From Candidatus Desulfosporosinus nitrosoreducens (GTDB lineage: Bacteria; Bacillota; Desulfitobacteriia; Desulfitobacteriales; Desulfitobacteriaceae): a DNA stretch of 64,000 nt. The DNA lies in the NCBI RefSeq assembly GCF_030954495.1, contig NZ_JAVHUW010000035.1, forward strand, positions 58,710 to 122,709. The letters run 5' to 3'. Under the pieces are notes generated by a model, which made no database searches, had not been told where the DNA came from, and saw only the letters and a list, made by a program, of their open reading frames with translations. How positions within the stretch are numbered: the first letter of the stretch is position 1; each line of letters opens with the position of its first letter. This document shows, piece after piece, positions 54,242 through 63,898 of this stretch. A program made the translations under genes and the position numbers.

Positions 54242-55418
54242 GAATATTAACCCCCTTATAGCGCGCGATAGCGGCGACATCTTTATCTCCGCGTCCGGAA
54301 AGACAGACAATAATAATTTGGTCCTTGCTCATAGCCCCGGCAATTTTCTGCACATGGGCGATAGCGTGGGCACTTTCAATGGCACAAATAATCCCCTCTG
54401 TCCGCGCCAGATATTCAAAGGCTGCCACAGCTTCATCATCACTGACAGGCACATAGTCGGCCCTGCCCGTATCATGCAGATTGGCATGTTCCGGTCCTAT
54501 CCCCGGATAATCAAGACCTGCCGAGATGGAATACACGGGAGCGATTTGCCCATAGTCGTCCTGGCAGAAATAAGACTTCATGCCGTGAAAGACTCCCAGC
54601 TTGCCTTTGGCAATGGTAGCGGCATGTTTTTCCGTATCAAGGCCGTGTCCCGCCGCCTCACAGCCGATTAACCTGACCTTTTCATCGGCGATGAAATGAT
54701 AAAACATCCCCATGGCGTTGCTGCCGCCGCCAACGCAGGCAACCACGGCATCCGGGAGTTTGCCCTCAAGTCGGAGAATTTCCTCCCTTGCTTCCCGGCT
54801 TATGACGCTTTGAAAATCGCGGACGATCATAGGAAAGGGATGGGGCCCCATGACAGAACCCAGAACATAATGAGTATCATGAATACGTGCCGTCCATTCC
54901 CGCATCGTTTCGTTGACTGCGTCTTTTAAGGTCATGGTTCCGCTGGTAACGGGGTGAACTTTAGCGCCTAAAAGTTCCATCCGGTAGACGTTAAGGACCT
55001 GTCTGTCCGTATCTTCTTTACCCATAAAAATCTCACATTCCAGGCCGAGAAGGGCCGCCGCCGTGGCAGTGGCAACACCGTGCTGACCGGCGCCTGTTTC
55101 GGCGATAACCCGCGTTTTTCCCATTTTCTTAGCCATTAGAACCTGTCCCAAGACGTTATTGATCTTATGTGAGCCGGTATGGTTCAGGTCCTCACGTTTC
55201 AAATAAATTTTCGCGCCCCCCAGGTCTTCGGTCATTTTGGCCGCATAGTAGAGCAGAGACGGCCTGCCCGCATAGTCTCTCAATAAGTTGTTGAGCTCCT
55301 CGTTAAACTCAGGATCGCTCTTGAAGTGCTGATAGGCTTTTTCCAGGTTAATGATTTCATTCATCAAAGTCTCCGGAATGTATTGCCCTCCGTGAATGCC
55401 GTATCTGCCTTTAGCCAT
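54234..55418 (-). CDS. trpB: Tryptophan synthase beta chain
   Basis: 394 residues of the TrpB1 type. PLP lysine K85 in HTGSHKINN, then AETGAGQHG and CVGGGSNA (PLP phosphate loop). It joins indole from TrpA to serine in the alpha2-beta2 complex. Overlaps trpF and trpA by eight bases each. Confidence 0.98.
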   Translation of the reverse strand: MAKGRYGIHGGQYIPETLMNEIINLEKAYQHFKSDPEFNEELNNLLRDYAGRPSLLYYAAKMTEDLGGAKIYLKREDLNHTGSHKINNVLGQVLMAKKMGKTRVIAETGAGQHGVATATAAALLGLECEIFMGKEDTDRQVLNVYRMELLGAKVHPVTSGTMTLKDAVNETMREWTARIHDTHYVLGSVMGPHPFPMIVRDFQSVISREAREEILRLEGKLPDAVVACVGGGSNAMGMFYHFIADEKVRLIGCEAAGHGLDTEKHAATIAKGKLGVFHGMKSYFCQDDYGQIAPVYSISAGLDYPGIGPEHANLHDTGRADYVPVSDDEAVAAFEYLARTEGIICAIESAHAIAHVQKIAGAMSKDQIIIVCLSGRGDKDVAAIARYKGVNIHE

Positions 55419-56007
55419 TGCGCATTCTCCTAACTATTTCTAAAATTTTACTTCTGTCTTTATTCCCGTCTGTTTCCACCCCGCTGCTTAAATCCACAGC
55501 ATAGGGCCTTGTGGCTTTAATGGCCTGTTCAATATTCCCGGCCTTTAACCCGCCGGCCAAGAAAAAAGGCTTCTTGACCGAACCGACCTGATTCCAGTCA
55601 AAGCTCTCACCAGTTCCCCCCGTCCCGCTGTCTAACAGCAGGAAGTCGGCAAGAGACTGCCCAGCGTCTTCAATATCCTGATGGGAGGTAACGCGGACCG
55701 CCTTAATAATAGGCTTACCGGTCAGTGCTTTTAACTGGCGCAGATAATCTTCATTTTCATCTCCGTGCAGTTGAGCCATATCAATGATATTATCCTGCAA
55801 AAGTCTGGCCACATTCCTTAAAGGCTCATTGACGAAGACGCCCACCGCTATAATTCCCGGCTTAAGCCTGGTACGCATCGCTTCCGCCCATTCAGCGGTC
55901 ACCTGCCGGCGGCTTTTAGCAAAAACAAAACCAATATAATCAGGCCCGGCCTCGTTGACATAGTCAATATCACAGGCCCGAAACAATCCGCAAATTTTAA
56001 GTTTCAT
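55411..56007 (-). CDS. trpF: Phosphoribosylanthranilate isomerase
   Basis: 198-residue TIM barrel. Catalytic Cys in LKICGL at the start, Asp in DLSSGVE, and the LAGGLKAGN phosphate-binding loop. Performs the Amadori rearrangement in tryptophan synthesis. Its start overlaps the trpC stop by one base. Confidence 0.96.
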   Translation of the reverse strand: MKLKICGLFRACDIDYVNEAGPDYIGFVFAKSRRQVTAEWAEAMRTRLKPGIIAVGVFVNEPLRNVARLLQDNIIDMAQLHGDENEDYLRQLKALTGKPIIKAVRVTSHQDIEDAGQSLADFLLLDSGTGGTGESFDWNQVGSVKKPFFLAGGLKAGNIEQAIKATRPYAVDLSSGVETDGNKDRSKILEIVRRMRNG

Positions 56008-56792
56008 TAAGCGCGTTCCCCTCGCAAGACTGCCAGCTGCTCTTTTTTATTAGCGCTGCGCATTAAGCTTTCACCGATCAGAACAGCATCCGTTTTATTC
56101 GACCTTAGGACAGCCACATCCTCAGGAGACTTAATCCCGCTTTCTGAGACAAAGAGAATGTCCTCCGGCACTAAGCTGCGCAGCCTGACGCTCGTGGTAA
56201 TGTCTACCTCAAAAGTCTTTAAATCACGGTTATTAACTCCGATCACTCTGGCCCCCGCGGTCAGAGCACTGCGGACCTCTTCTTCCCTATGCGCTTCCAC
56301 CAGGGCAGACAAGCCCAAGCTATGAGCGATTTCCAGGTACTCTTTCAGAGTGTTGTTATCCAGCAAAGCACAAATGAGCAGGATTGCCGCGGCGCCAATA
56401 ATCTTGGCCTCATAAATTTGATAGGAGTCGATAATAAAATCCTTGCGCAGAAGGGGAAGACTCACTTCTTTGCTGATCTCGCGCAGGTAACGGTCTTGGC
56501 CAAGGAACCAGTATGGCTCCGTGAGAACCGAAATGGCCGCGGCGCCCGCCGCTTCATACTCCCGGGCAATCTGGAGATAAGGGAAATCCGGAGCAATAAT
56601 TCCTTTCGAAGGCGACGCTCTTTTTATTTCGCAGATAAAGGATAAGCCCTCTGCTCTAAGAGATTTTTCAAAAGGGAAACCAGTGTCGGACGCAAGCCTT
56701 TCCGCCTCTGAAATCACTTGTGCCGTTGATTTCCGCTCTTTAAGTCCGGCCACCCGCTCTGTGGTTTGCCGGGCTATTTTATCTAAAATCAA
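56007..56792 (-). CDS. trpC: Indole-3-glycerol phosphate synthase
   Basis: 261 residues. The IGPS signature with catalytic Glu and Lys is in FICEIKRASPSKG; further motifs PLLRKDFIID, VNNRDLKTF and SESGI. Closes the indole ring. Overlaps trpD by four bases. Confidence 0.97.
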   Translation of the reverse strand: MILDKIARQTTERVAGLKERKSTAQVISEAERLASDTGFPFEKSLRAEGLSFICEIKRASPSKGIIAPDFPYLQIAREYEAAGAAAISVLTEPYWFLGQDRYLREISKEVSLPLLRKDFIIDSYQIYEAKIIGAAAILLICALLDNNTLKEYLEIAHSLGLSALVEAHREEEVRSALTAGARVIGVNNRDLKTFEVDITTSVRLRSLVPEDILFVSESGIKSPEDVAVLRSNKTDAVLIGESLMRSANKKEQLAVLRGERA

Positions 56793-57811
56793 TGTCCATA
56801 CACCTCGTTGGTAAGCTTTACGAACTCCTCAAGTTTCTTCAGGGCCGCACCGCTGTCGATAAGATCTTGAGCAAGGGGAATTGCACTGCTAACGGACTCG
56901 GCTTTACCTGCCAAATATAAACACAGTGCTGCGTTGAGAATAACAACATCGCGCTTGGCACCCTGCTCGGACCCTCTTAAAATGCTGCGGGTAATTTCAG
57001 CATTCTCCTCGGCATTGCCGCCGACAAGCTCAGCCAAAGTGCAATAGTTTAGGTTCAATTCCCTAGGATCGAGGTAATAGCTGTTTAAAACCCCTTTTTC
57101 TATTTCACATACCTTCGTTTTGGTTGTGAGCGTTGCCTCGTCCAAACCGTCGCAGCCGTGAACCACCATGCCGCGTTTCACTCCCAGATTAGACAGCACT
57201 TTAGCTAAAGGCTCCACAAGCTTTTCGTCATAAACCCCCATCAACTGCCGATTGGCTCCGGCAGGATTAGCGAGAGGCCCCAGGATATTAAAGATGGTGC
57301 GGACGCCCATTTCCCGCCGCACAGGAGCACAGTGCTTCATAGAACTGTGGTAGGTTTGGGCGAACATAAAGCAGAGATTAATTTTATCCAAAATTCTCCG
57401 GCTATGCTCCGCCGAAATCGTTATATTAATGCCTAATTTCTCCAAGACATCCGCCGCACCGCTTTTGCTGGAAACACTGCGGTTGCCATGCTTTGCCACG
57501 GGCACGCCGCCGGCTGCTACGACAAAAGCGGTGGTGGTGGAGATGTTGAAAGTACCTGCTTCATCACCGCCGGTCCCTACTATATCCATCACATCCTGAA
57601 CGGGATTAAGGTGAATTGCCTTTTCGCGCATAGCCAAAGCACTGCCGGTAATTTCCTCAATGCTCTCCCCTTTCATCCGCAGCGCTGCCAGAAAAGCGCC
57701 CATTTGGGCATGAGTCGCTGTTCCATCCATCATTTCTCCCATGACTGCCTTTGCCGTATCAAAATCCAGGTTCTCACCTTTAATAACCTTGTGAATCGCT
57801 TCAGTTATCAT
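56789..57811 (-). CDS. trpD: Anthranilate phosphoribosyltransferase
   Basis: 340 residues. DIVGTGGDEAGTFNIST is the PRPP-binding loop, KHGNRSVSSKSGAADVLE and the DE of GCDGLDEAT the metal site. It adds phosphoribose to anthranilate. Separate from TrpG here. Overlaps trpG by 11 bases. Confidence 0.97.
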   Translation of the reverse strand: MITEAIHKVIKGENLDFDTAKAVMGEMMDGTATHAQMGAFLAALRMKGESIEEITGSALAMREKAIHLNPVQDVMDIVGTGGDEAGTFNISTTTAFVVAAGGVPVAKHGNRSVSSKSGAADVLEKLGINITISAEHSRRILDKINLCFMFAQTYHSSMKHCAPVRREMGVRTIFNILGPLANPAGANRQLMGVYDEKLVEPLAKVLSNLGVKRGMVVHGCDGLDEATLTTKTKVCEIEKGVLNSYYLDPRELNLNYCTLAELVGGNAEENAEITRSILRGSEQGAKRDVVILNAALCLYLAGKAESVSSAIPLAQDLIDSGAALKKLEEFVKLTNEVYGH

Positions 57812-58382
57812 TTTGATCCCCTCCCAGAAAGTTCTCTATGATGGTTCTGCCCTGTGGTGTCAAGATCGACTCGGGGTGAAATTGAACTCCATAAACGTCA
57901 TGCTCCCGGTGCTTAACCGCCATGATCTCCCCGTCGTCTGTGCGGGCAATGACCTTAAGCTCGGCAGGCAGCGTGTTTTCAAGGGCGGCTAAGGAATGAT
58001 AGCGGGCACCTTGAATGGTTTCCGGCAATCCCGCAAAAAGCGGACAGTCCTTGTCAAGTTGTATTTTTGACGGTTTGCCGTGCATAAGTTCCCGGGCATA
58101 AGACACGGTAGCCCCAAAGGCTTCACAAATAGACTGATGTCCCAGGCAAACCCCGAAAACAGGGATTTTACCGGCGAAATATCGGGAGCTCTCCACACAT
58201 ACTCCGGCATCGGCCGGCCGGCCGGGTCCGGGAGAGAGGATAATCGCCTCAGGGGCCAACCTTTCTATTTCCGCTATACTCAGCTCGTCGTTGCGAATAA
58301 CTTTGACATCCGGGTTGATGGAACCAACCAGTTGATAGAGGTTGTAGGAAAAACTATCGTAATTATCAATTAAGAGAACCAT
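57801..58382 (-). CDS. trpG: Anthranilate synthase glutamine amidotransferase
   Basis: 193-residue class I amidotransferase. Nucleophile Cys in GVCLGHQ, His and Glu in QFHPES. Gives ammonia to TrpE. In many Firmicutes this subunit also serves 4-amino-4-deoxychorismate synthase. It starts on the last base of trpE. Confidence 0.96.
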   Translation of the reverse strand: MVLLIDNYDSFSYNLYQLVGSINPDVKVIRNDELSIAEIERLAPEAIILSPGPGRPADAGVCVESSRYFAGKIPVFGVCLGHQSICEAFGATVSYARELMHGKPSKIQLDKDCPLFAGLPETIQGARYHSLAALENTLPAELKVIARTDDGEIMAVKHREHDVYGVQFHPESILTPQGRTIIENFLGGDQNDN

Positions 58383-59848
58383 CAGTCGCTAACCTCCTCC
58401 GCCAATTTCAAAGAATTCACAACCGCTTGAGCTTTGTTGATACATTCCTGATATTCCTTTTCCGGTACACTGTCGGCGACGATGCCCGCACCGGAGCGAA
58501 CGAAGACTTTGCCGTTTTTCTTAAAGACAATGCGTATGGCGATACAGGTGTCAAGATTGCCGGTAAAATCAAGGTATCCGATTGCACCACCGTAGATACC
58601 CCGCTTATTGTTCTCCAATTCGTTGATAATCTCACAGGCGCGAAGTTTAGGCGCGCCGGAGAGAGTTCCTGCGGGGAGAACGGCTTCTACGGCATCCAGG
58701 GCATTTTTATCCTCCCGTATCTCTCCCTGAACTGTCGATCCGAGGTGCATGACATGAGAGAAACGTTCAATGGACAGATACTTCTCTACGCTTACCGTTC
58801 CGAATTGGCTGATTTTACCCAGGTCATTGCGGCCCAAATCGACCAGCATGTTGTGTTCGGCCAGCTCCTTGGGATCGGAGAGCAGCTCCTTTTCATTCCG
58901 GAGATCCTCCTCATCCGTTTTCCCTCTTGGTTTCGTTCCCGCCAGCGGGAAGGTGTACAGCTTGCCTTCCTGGAGTTTCACGAGAGTTTCCGGCGATGCT
59001 CCGGCAATTTCCAGCTCATCGCTGGAAATATAAAACATATAAGGCGATGGGTTTAACGTGCGCAAAACACGGTAAGGATTGAGGAGGCTGCCTTCAAAAT
59101 CCGCTTCCAAACGATTGGACAAAACAACCTGAAAGATATCGCCCTCACGAATATAATGTTTCGCCTTATCGACCATCTCGCAATATTCCTTTTCCTGAAA
59201 TAAAGGCCGGAATTCCGAGGTGATGATAGCAGGCTTAGTTTCTTGATAGGCGCCTTGTTTAATGAGGGTCACCATAGTCTCAATTTCCATAACGGCTTTG
59301 TTGTAACCAGTATCAAGTTCCTCGGCTTTCACATTGGCAATAAGAATGATTTTCTGTTTCCAGTGGTCAAAAGCGATCACCTTGTCAAAAAGCATCAGAT
59401 CTACGTCATTAAAACCTTCCTGATCTTCCGCATCCAATTTAAGCGAGGGCTCACTGTACTTTATATAATCGTAAGAGAAGTAACCGACAAGGCCACCGGT
59501 GAAGGGCGGCAAGTAAGCAAAGCGTGGGCTTTGGTTCTCATTAAGAATCTGCTCAATATGCTTACGGGGGTGATTCGTCGTTACCGTGATTTTAGTACCC
59601 GAATTGATGTTGAGCACTCCGTTTGTACAAGTCAGCTCAAGTTTCGGGTCAAATCCTAAAAAAGTATAACGCCCCCACTTTTCGGCACTCTCCAGGCTTT
59701 CCAGCAGAAAACAATGGCGACTGACATTTTTAAGGATTTTCAACACCTCAATCGGTGTCCTGAGATCTGAGAAAATCTCACGGCTGACCGGAATCATGTT
59801 GTAATCCGCCGCGATTTCTTTGGCCTCGTTGAGACTTGGTCTATACAT
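58382..59848 (-). CDS. trpE: Anthranilate synthase component I
   Basis: 488 residues. Chorismate-binding domain in the C-terminal half with FPLAGTKPRG, ELAEHNMLVDLGRND and GTLSGAPK. The N-terminal part holds the LLES-type tryptophan feedback motif (FLLESLESAEKWGRYTF). First gene after the T-box leader, with AAGGAGG upstream of ATG 59848. Its own feedback inhibition by tryptophan would add to control by tRNA charging. Confidence 0.97.
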   Translation of the reverse strand: MYRPSLNEAKEIAADYNMIPVSREIFSDLRTPIEVLKILKNVSRHCFLLESLESAEKWGRYTFLGFDPKLELTCTNGVLNINSGTKITVTTNHPRKHIEQILNENQSPRFAYLPPFTGGLVGYFSYDYIKYSEPSLKLDAEDQEGFNDVDLMLFDKVIAFDHWKQKIILIANVKAEELDTGYNKAVMEIETMVTLIKQGAYQETKPAIITSEFRPLFQEKEYCEMVDKAKHYIREGDIFQVVLSNRLEADFEGSLLNPYRVLRTLNPSPYMFYISSDELEIAGASPETLVKLQEGKLYTFPLAGTKPRGKTDEEDLRNEKELLSDPKELAEHNMLVDLGRNDLGKISQFGTVSVEKYLSIERFSHVMHLGSTVQGEIREDKNALDAVEAVLPAGTLSGAPKLRACEIINELENNKRGIYGGAIGYLDFTGNLDTCIAIRIVFKKNGKVFVRSGAGIVADSVPEKEYQECINKAQAVVNSLKLAEEVSD

Positions 59849-59884
59849 AAATATCCTCCTTTTGCGCTTACCGCTCCTTGCCGT

Positions 59885-60165
59885 CCGAGAACGTCAAAAA
59901 GCCCGTCCTTGACTATGTCAAGGACGGGCTTGAAAATCAATACCCGCGGTGCCACCTTGCTTTGCGGAAATCTCCGCACGCTTTAACAGAATACCAACAT
60001 ATTCCTGGCAACTGACGTATGCCTTCACGTCGCAAAATACTCAGCCGAAGCCTTTCACCGCGCCCTCCGTGGTCCATTTAACAGTCTGCGTTCTGCCGGT
60101 TCACAGCAACTCCGGCTCTCTGAAAGTGCACGATCCGTTTTTATCTCCACATCAATGGTTTTCGG
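59885..60165 (-). promoter_or_regulatory. Tryptophan T-box leader with attenuator
   Basis: Minus strand. The T-box antiterminator sequence AGGTGGCACCGCG is at 59945-59957; a perfect 15-bp terminator stem (59917-59931 with 59899-59913) with T run follows. The 5' part has the AGAGAG and apical elements, and TGG followed by A at 60074-60076 is placed as the Trp specifier. Uncharged tRNA-Trp should stop termination and turn on trpEGDCFBA. Confidence 0.93.
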
Positions 60166-60185
60166 TAGATATTTAATTACAATGT

Positions 60186-60214
60186 ATAATACTCATATTA
60201 GGATCATTTGTCAA
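60186..60214 (-). promoter_or_regulatory. trp operon promoter
   Basis: Minus strand TTGACA (60214-60209), 17-base spacer, TATTAT (60191-60186), directly before the T-box. Confidence 0.85.
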
Positions 60215-60328
60215 CTATATATTAATTAAACATAGTAAAATAGTAAATTAAGCCCAAGTCTTCCCGGGAGAATGCTATGCCTATAATTTCCAATCCCGGG
60301 AAACGCCATTTGCACTATAACTACTAAG

Positions 60329-60487
60329 CTAGAATTCTATCGCCTTACTCGTTGGCCTGGAAACAACAACAAATTTTATGTCTCCGGCAAACTTGTTCAT
60401 CATCTGCTGAAGAATCATGGGAAATATTTCCAAGTCTTCGTGCTCCTCCAACCAAATAACTTCCCGTTTACTGCCAATGTCGGTCGC
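60329..60487 (-). pseudogene. Gene remnant of about 52 codons
   Basis: Minus-strand open stretch between stops with protein-like content (EVIWLEEHEDLEIF, then IKFVVVSRP) but no good start or ribosome binding site. It appears to be the end of a decayed gene. Family not recognised. Confidence 0.35.
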
Positions 60488-60630
60488 TTAACTGAAAGGA
60501 TAAAGTTTCAGTAACATATATTAAAGTTTTGTGAAATTTAATGCCGGCCATTAGAAAATTTGATAAAATAGTGTTAATATAAGGTTATCAATATAGCTTG
60601 TAAACTTAATAAGAGTGAGGTGTAAAGCAA

Positions 60631-61350
60631 ATGCCGCCTTTTGAGAATTCCTCCCGTTATTATCAAAACCCTTACGTAGTTGACTTAAAAAAAGTTAAAA
60701 CTGTTTCTTTATCACAAGTTATGGGACTGTTATCCTTTATGTTTTTGGCCATGGCTGCAGGTGCTTTCTTAGTCCCCCCACAATATTTTATGCCTGCTTT
60801 CATTTTGGAATTTGCTTTGCTCTTTATTATTCCTATCGTCAATCGGCAGTCTGTGGTACGAGGCAATGATCCCGCCGCCGGTTTAACAACAGGGCTCGCT
60901 CTGCTCTTTGCGGCTTGTGCCGGAGCTGTTCTGGGACCGGTCGTCCAAGCCTTGGCCGCAACCACGGATGGCCTTGTCGTGCTTGGTCAGGCTGCTCTGG
61001 TGACCTTTGTTGTCTTTGGGGCCTTTGGGGCCTACGGAGTTCTGACAAAACGCAATTTAAGCATTATGGCCAAGGCGCTTTTTATCGGCTTGCTGGTGCT
61101 GCTTGGCATCTTGATTCTCTCCATGTTTTTTAGCAGCTTTTTCTCCCCTTACGGCTTGCTGATCGGCATAGGCGGGGCCATTCTCTTTTCTTTGCTGACA
61201 GCGCTGGATTTTCAGCGTGCCAAATACAGCAGCGCAGACAACGCAGTTTTAGTTACCTTAAACATCTTTTTGGACTTTGTCAACCTGTTTACTTTTATCC
61301 TCAATATCTTTTTAATATTCGGGGGCGGCGGTGGAATGCGCAAGCGCTAG
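60631..61350 (+). CDS. Bax inhibitor-1/YccA family membrane protein
   Basis: 239 residues with seven hydrophobic segments. AACAGAVLGPVV and the late ALDFQRAKY acidic segment match the BI-1 (TMBIM) family, which includes the calcium-leak channel BsYetJ; the conserved Asp of the ALDFQR motif is present. AGTGAGGTG before the ATG. Single-gene unit with its own terminator. Function in this bacterium is not known. Confidence 0.9.
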   Translation: MPPFENSSRYYQNPYVVDLKKVKTVSLSQVMGLLSFMFLAMAAGAFLVPPQYFMPAFILEFALLFIIPIVNRQSVVRGNDPAAGLTTGLALLFAACAGAVLGPVVQALAATTDGLVVLGQAALVTFVVFGAFGAYGVLTKRNLSIMAKALFIGLLVLLGILILSMFFSSFFSPYGLLIGIGGAILFSLLTALDFQRAKYSSADNAVLVTLNIFLDFVNLFTFILNIFLIFGGGGGMRKR

Positions 61351-61386
61351 TATTTCTGCCAACCTACCGTAAACTATCCGGAAGTT

Positions 61387-61434
61387 AAACCCACGTAACT
61401 ATCATTGAAAATAGTGGCGTGGGTTTGTTGTTTT
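61387..61434 (+). terminator. Terminator after the Bax-inhibitor-like gene
   Basis: AAACCCACG (61387-61395) pairs with CGTGGGTTT (61418-61426), inner ACTAT/ATAGT, T-rich tail. Confidence 0.88.
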
Positions 61435-61609
61435 CTTATGCAATTCACTATAATTGCTGCAACCCAGACAGGGAATTTTTCTTTCCCTCCCCGACAATGC
61501 TGATCTTCCACACATAAAATACGGCGCAGCACTCAGACAATAGGGCTTTGCTGTCTCCTATATCTTAAGAGTTCTGCCCATCTGTTTCCAACAAGTAATC
61601 ACTTAGGCT

Positions 61610-62071
61610 CTACTGCTTAACTCTATATTCTTCCTTTTTAAAGACCCAAGCTGATATCGATAGCCAAGCCAAATAAACTAAGGGTTGGATATATCTGTAT
61701 ATCTTTGCAGTTTCATATAACCCTGATTGAGACATTACTGTTCCCACAGAATAATTAAGAGCCACAAATATGACTAGATAGGAAACCAAAAAAAACTTCC
61801 TTACCGGCAGAAAATAGAAGAATATCATAAAGTAAAAAGTCCAGGCAATGGGAGTCCAAAAGGAAAAAATGCCAAGTATGCTGGTCACGCCCATATTTTT
61901 ATAGCTCAAAAAACCCATGAGATGAGATATTGAAGCAAAGGCTGTATCACCTATTCCTCCGAATAGCAAGCCATAGAGAAAAAATTTCTTATATAAACTT
62001 CTCGGAATTATTGCAAGAGAAGCTAAACCGGTTACAACTGCAAATATTAAATAAAATGATGGTTCAAACAT
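61610..62071 (-). CDS. Hypothetical membrane protein, five helices
   Basis: 153 residues, nearly all hydrophobic helices, with basic loops (RSLYKKF, PVRKF) and a cytoplasmic KKEEYRVKQ tail. No certain family; size and layout recall the small CBO0543-type proteins of Firmicutes. ATG 62071 is preferred over 62089 because GAGGTG lies seven bases before it and inside the longer reading. Confidence 0.75.
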   Translation of the reverse strand: MFEPSFYLIFAVVTGLASLAIIPRSLYKKFFLYGLLFGGIGDTAFASISHLMGFLSYKNMGVTSILGIFSFWTPIAWTFYFMIFFYFLPVRKFFLVSYLVIFVALNYSVGTVMSQSGLYETAKIYRYIQPLVYLAWLSISAWVFKKEEYRVKQ

Positions 62072-62230
62072 TTCAAACACCTCTTTCATTCAAGTAATCT
62101 TAGGTTATCCAAATTCATCCTATTTATGGCAATTATGGGCAAATTATTTCTTAATATTTTTTGCCGGGATTATTAAGAAAAGGCTTCCCTTTGTCCACTT
62201 CCAAAATCTAAACAGGCGCCGGCAGAAATA

Positions 62231-62266
62231 GAAAAAGCCTGATGCATCATTAGCACCGGGCTTTCT
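62231..62266 (-). terminator. Terminator after hsp20
   Basis: Minus strand AGAAAGCC/GGCTTTTTC pairing (62266-62259 with 62239-62231), followed by T-rich sequence. Confidence 0.65.
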
Positions 62267-62313
62267 GTGGGGCAGCCCCGAAAAAACCGCACAAAGGTTA
62301 ATCGGCAGATGCC

Positions 62314-62736
62314 TTATTGAATTTCAATCTGTTGGCTTTGATTTTGGCTTTGGTTCTTAGGCAAGGTTACAGTTAGCACTCCATTTTCATACTTGGCCTG
62401 AATGCCTTGACTATCGACGCTATCAAAGGCAAATTTACGAGAAATTGATTGCTGATAACGTTCGCGGCGGATATAGTTCTCTTTTTCTTCCTTAACCTGT
62501 TGGTCATGTTCGGCCGCTATCGTTAACACATTGTCTTCGAAACTGACATTCAAATTTTCCTTATTAACGTTAGGGAGATCAGCTTCCAGAATATATTCAT
62601 TGCCATTGTCGCGAATATCAACTTTTAAACTAGCCATATTCTGTGGAATGCCGAAGAAAAAGGGTTCCCTAAAAAAAGTTTGGCACAGGTTTTCAAGGTC
62701 GTTAAAGGCTCTGGGGAAAGCTGAGGAAGCTTGCAT
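62314..62736 (-). CDS. Small heat shock protein (Hsp20/alpha-crystallin)
   Basis: 140 residues. Alpha-crystallin domain about 42-130, with EADLPNVNKENLNVSFEDNVLTI, the late AKYENGVLTVTLPK motif (usual A-x-x-x-n-GVL), and a Gln/Asn-rich tail. Holds unfolded proteins for other chaperones. The only in-frame start is ATG 62736, which lacks a good ribosome binding site. No CIRCE upstream, so it is not under HrcA. Confidence 0.92.
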   Translation of the reverse strand: MQASSAFPRAFNDLENLCQTFFREPFFFGIPQNMASLKVDIRDNGNEYILEADLPNVNKENLNVSFEDNVLTIAAEHDQQVKEEKENYIRRERYQQSISRKFAFDSVDSQGIQAKYENGVLTVTLPKNQSQNQSQQIEIQ

Positions 62737-62847
62737 TCTGAAGCGGGAGTCTTAGAGCGGATTAGTCAGCGGATCAAGCTAAGACTATCCTGCCATAAGC
62801 AGAGTAAGGCTTTTTCTCATATTTTAAAAATGGGTTCCGAACTCACT

Positions 62848-63705
62848 TTAACTGCGGCAAAACACCATCTCTCCAAGTTGAACCTCTAAGCTTTTGGCAA
62901 CAATCTCACATTTGGCTCGCAACAAGAAATAAAGCCTTCTATCCTCTTTGCCTTGTGCTTCCAAGGATTCGTAATTAGCTTGCCCCTTACTGATTATGAG
63001 ATCGGCTCTTGTATAAACCTGTTGAAATTCTTGCGAACAATCTTTGAGAATTGTACCTAAAAAGCCGCTACCATTAGAAATTACCCGAATTTGTCCCGTT
63101 AAACCTACGTGAACCGCATCTTCCAAGGTAGCATCATTCAAAATCGCCCGGTCCTTAACCGCATAGGTTACCTCCAGCCCCAATTGAGACAGTTGCTTCG
63201 CTAACAAACTGTCGAAAGCAATTTCCCCACTGTTATCTCCAAGAATCAATATCTCCCGAGCTTCTTTTAAGTCTTGTTTAAACGAGACGTAATCATCCCG
63301 GGCAAACTTCTTCACCATAGCTTCCTGAATGCTCCCCTCAACATCAAACTCTTTGAGGATACCCATGTCAATAATATTCCCGGCAACTGAGATTTTCAAA
63401 GACATCAAGAGAGAGTCCGGACTTTGGCGAATCTTCTCCTCTAACTGAGGCAAAAGTTCAAGAGCCAATTGATTGGACTCCTTTTTAGCCCGCTCAAATG
63501 GATCTTCTATCCCCAACAACTCATTAACCTTTCTGAGAATAACCGTGGAATTCTCAGCAGGAGTTCCTTGCGGGTCTAAACGGGGCAGGAGAGGTAAGGT
63601 TTCATGGATAATCTCTCTCGCCTTATCTTCACTTATCCCAGCTTGGGCTAAAGTATTAATTGCCTGTTTTATATAACATGGGATGCAATCCAAAGCGACT
63701 TTCAT
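62848..63705 (-). CDS. DUF89/ARMT1-like metal-dependent phosphatase
   Basis: 285 residues. N-terminal MKVALDCIPCYIKQAI with two cysteines, and the core ILGDNSGEIAFDSLLAKQL and TRADLIISKGQANYESL are typical of DUF89 proteins, metal-dependent phosphatases that remove damaged sugar phosphates. The bacterial Cys-containing subgroup starts as this one does. AGGAGGT before the ATG (minus). Substrate unknown. Confidence 0.9.
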   Translation of the reverse strand: MKVALDCIPCYIKQAINTLAQAGISEDKAREIIHETLPLLPRLDPQGTPAENSTVILRKVNELLGIEDPFERAKKESNQLALELLPQLEEKIRQSPDSLLMSLKISVAGNIIDMGILKEFDVEGSIQEAMVKKFARDDYVSFKQDLKEAREILILGDNSGEIAFDSLLAKQLSQLGLEVTYAVKDRAILNDATLEDAVHVGLTGQIRVISNGSGFLGTILKDCSQEFQQVYTRADLIISKGQANYESLEAQGKEDRRLYFLLRAKCEIVAKSLEVQLGEMVFCRS

Positions 63706-63857
63706 AGATATTACCTCCTAGTTTGTTAGGTAAATGTACCCATAATCTAATTGCTACTTTATTTATCTCCAATTTCGCGCAAAACACTAAAAACCCTTTT
63801 TAAATATGTTCTCATTATCTCCTATTTCTTTTGCTTCTTCGTTTTTCTTGTACACAA

Positions 63858-63885
63858 CACAAAAAGGACTACCTGATGGTAGTCC
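63858..63885 (-). terminator. rRNA operon terminator
   Basis: Minus strand GGACTACC-atca-GGTAGTCC (63885-63878 with 63873-63866), then TTTTTGTG. Lies just after the 5S gene. Confidence 0.93.
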
Positions 63886-63898
63886 CTCTTGCTTTCTT

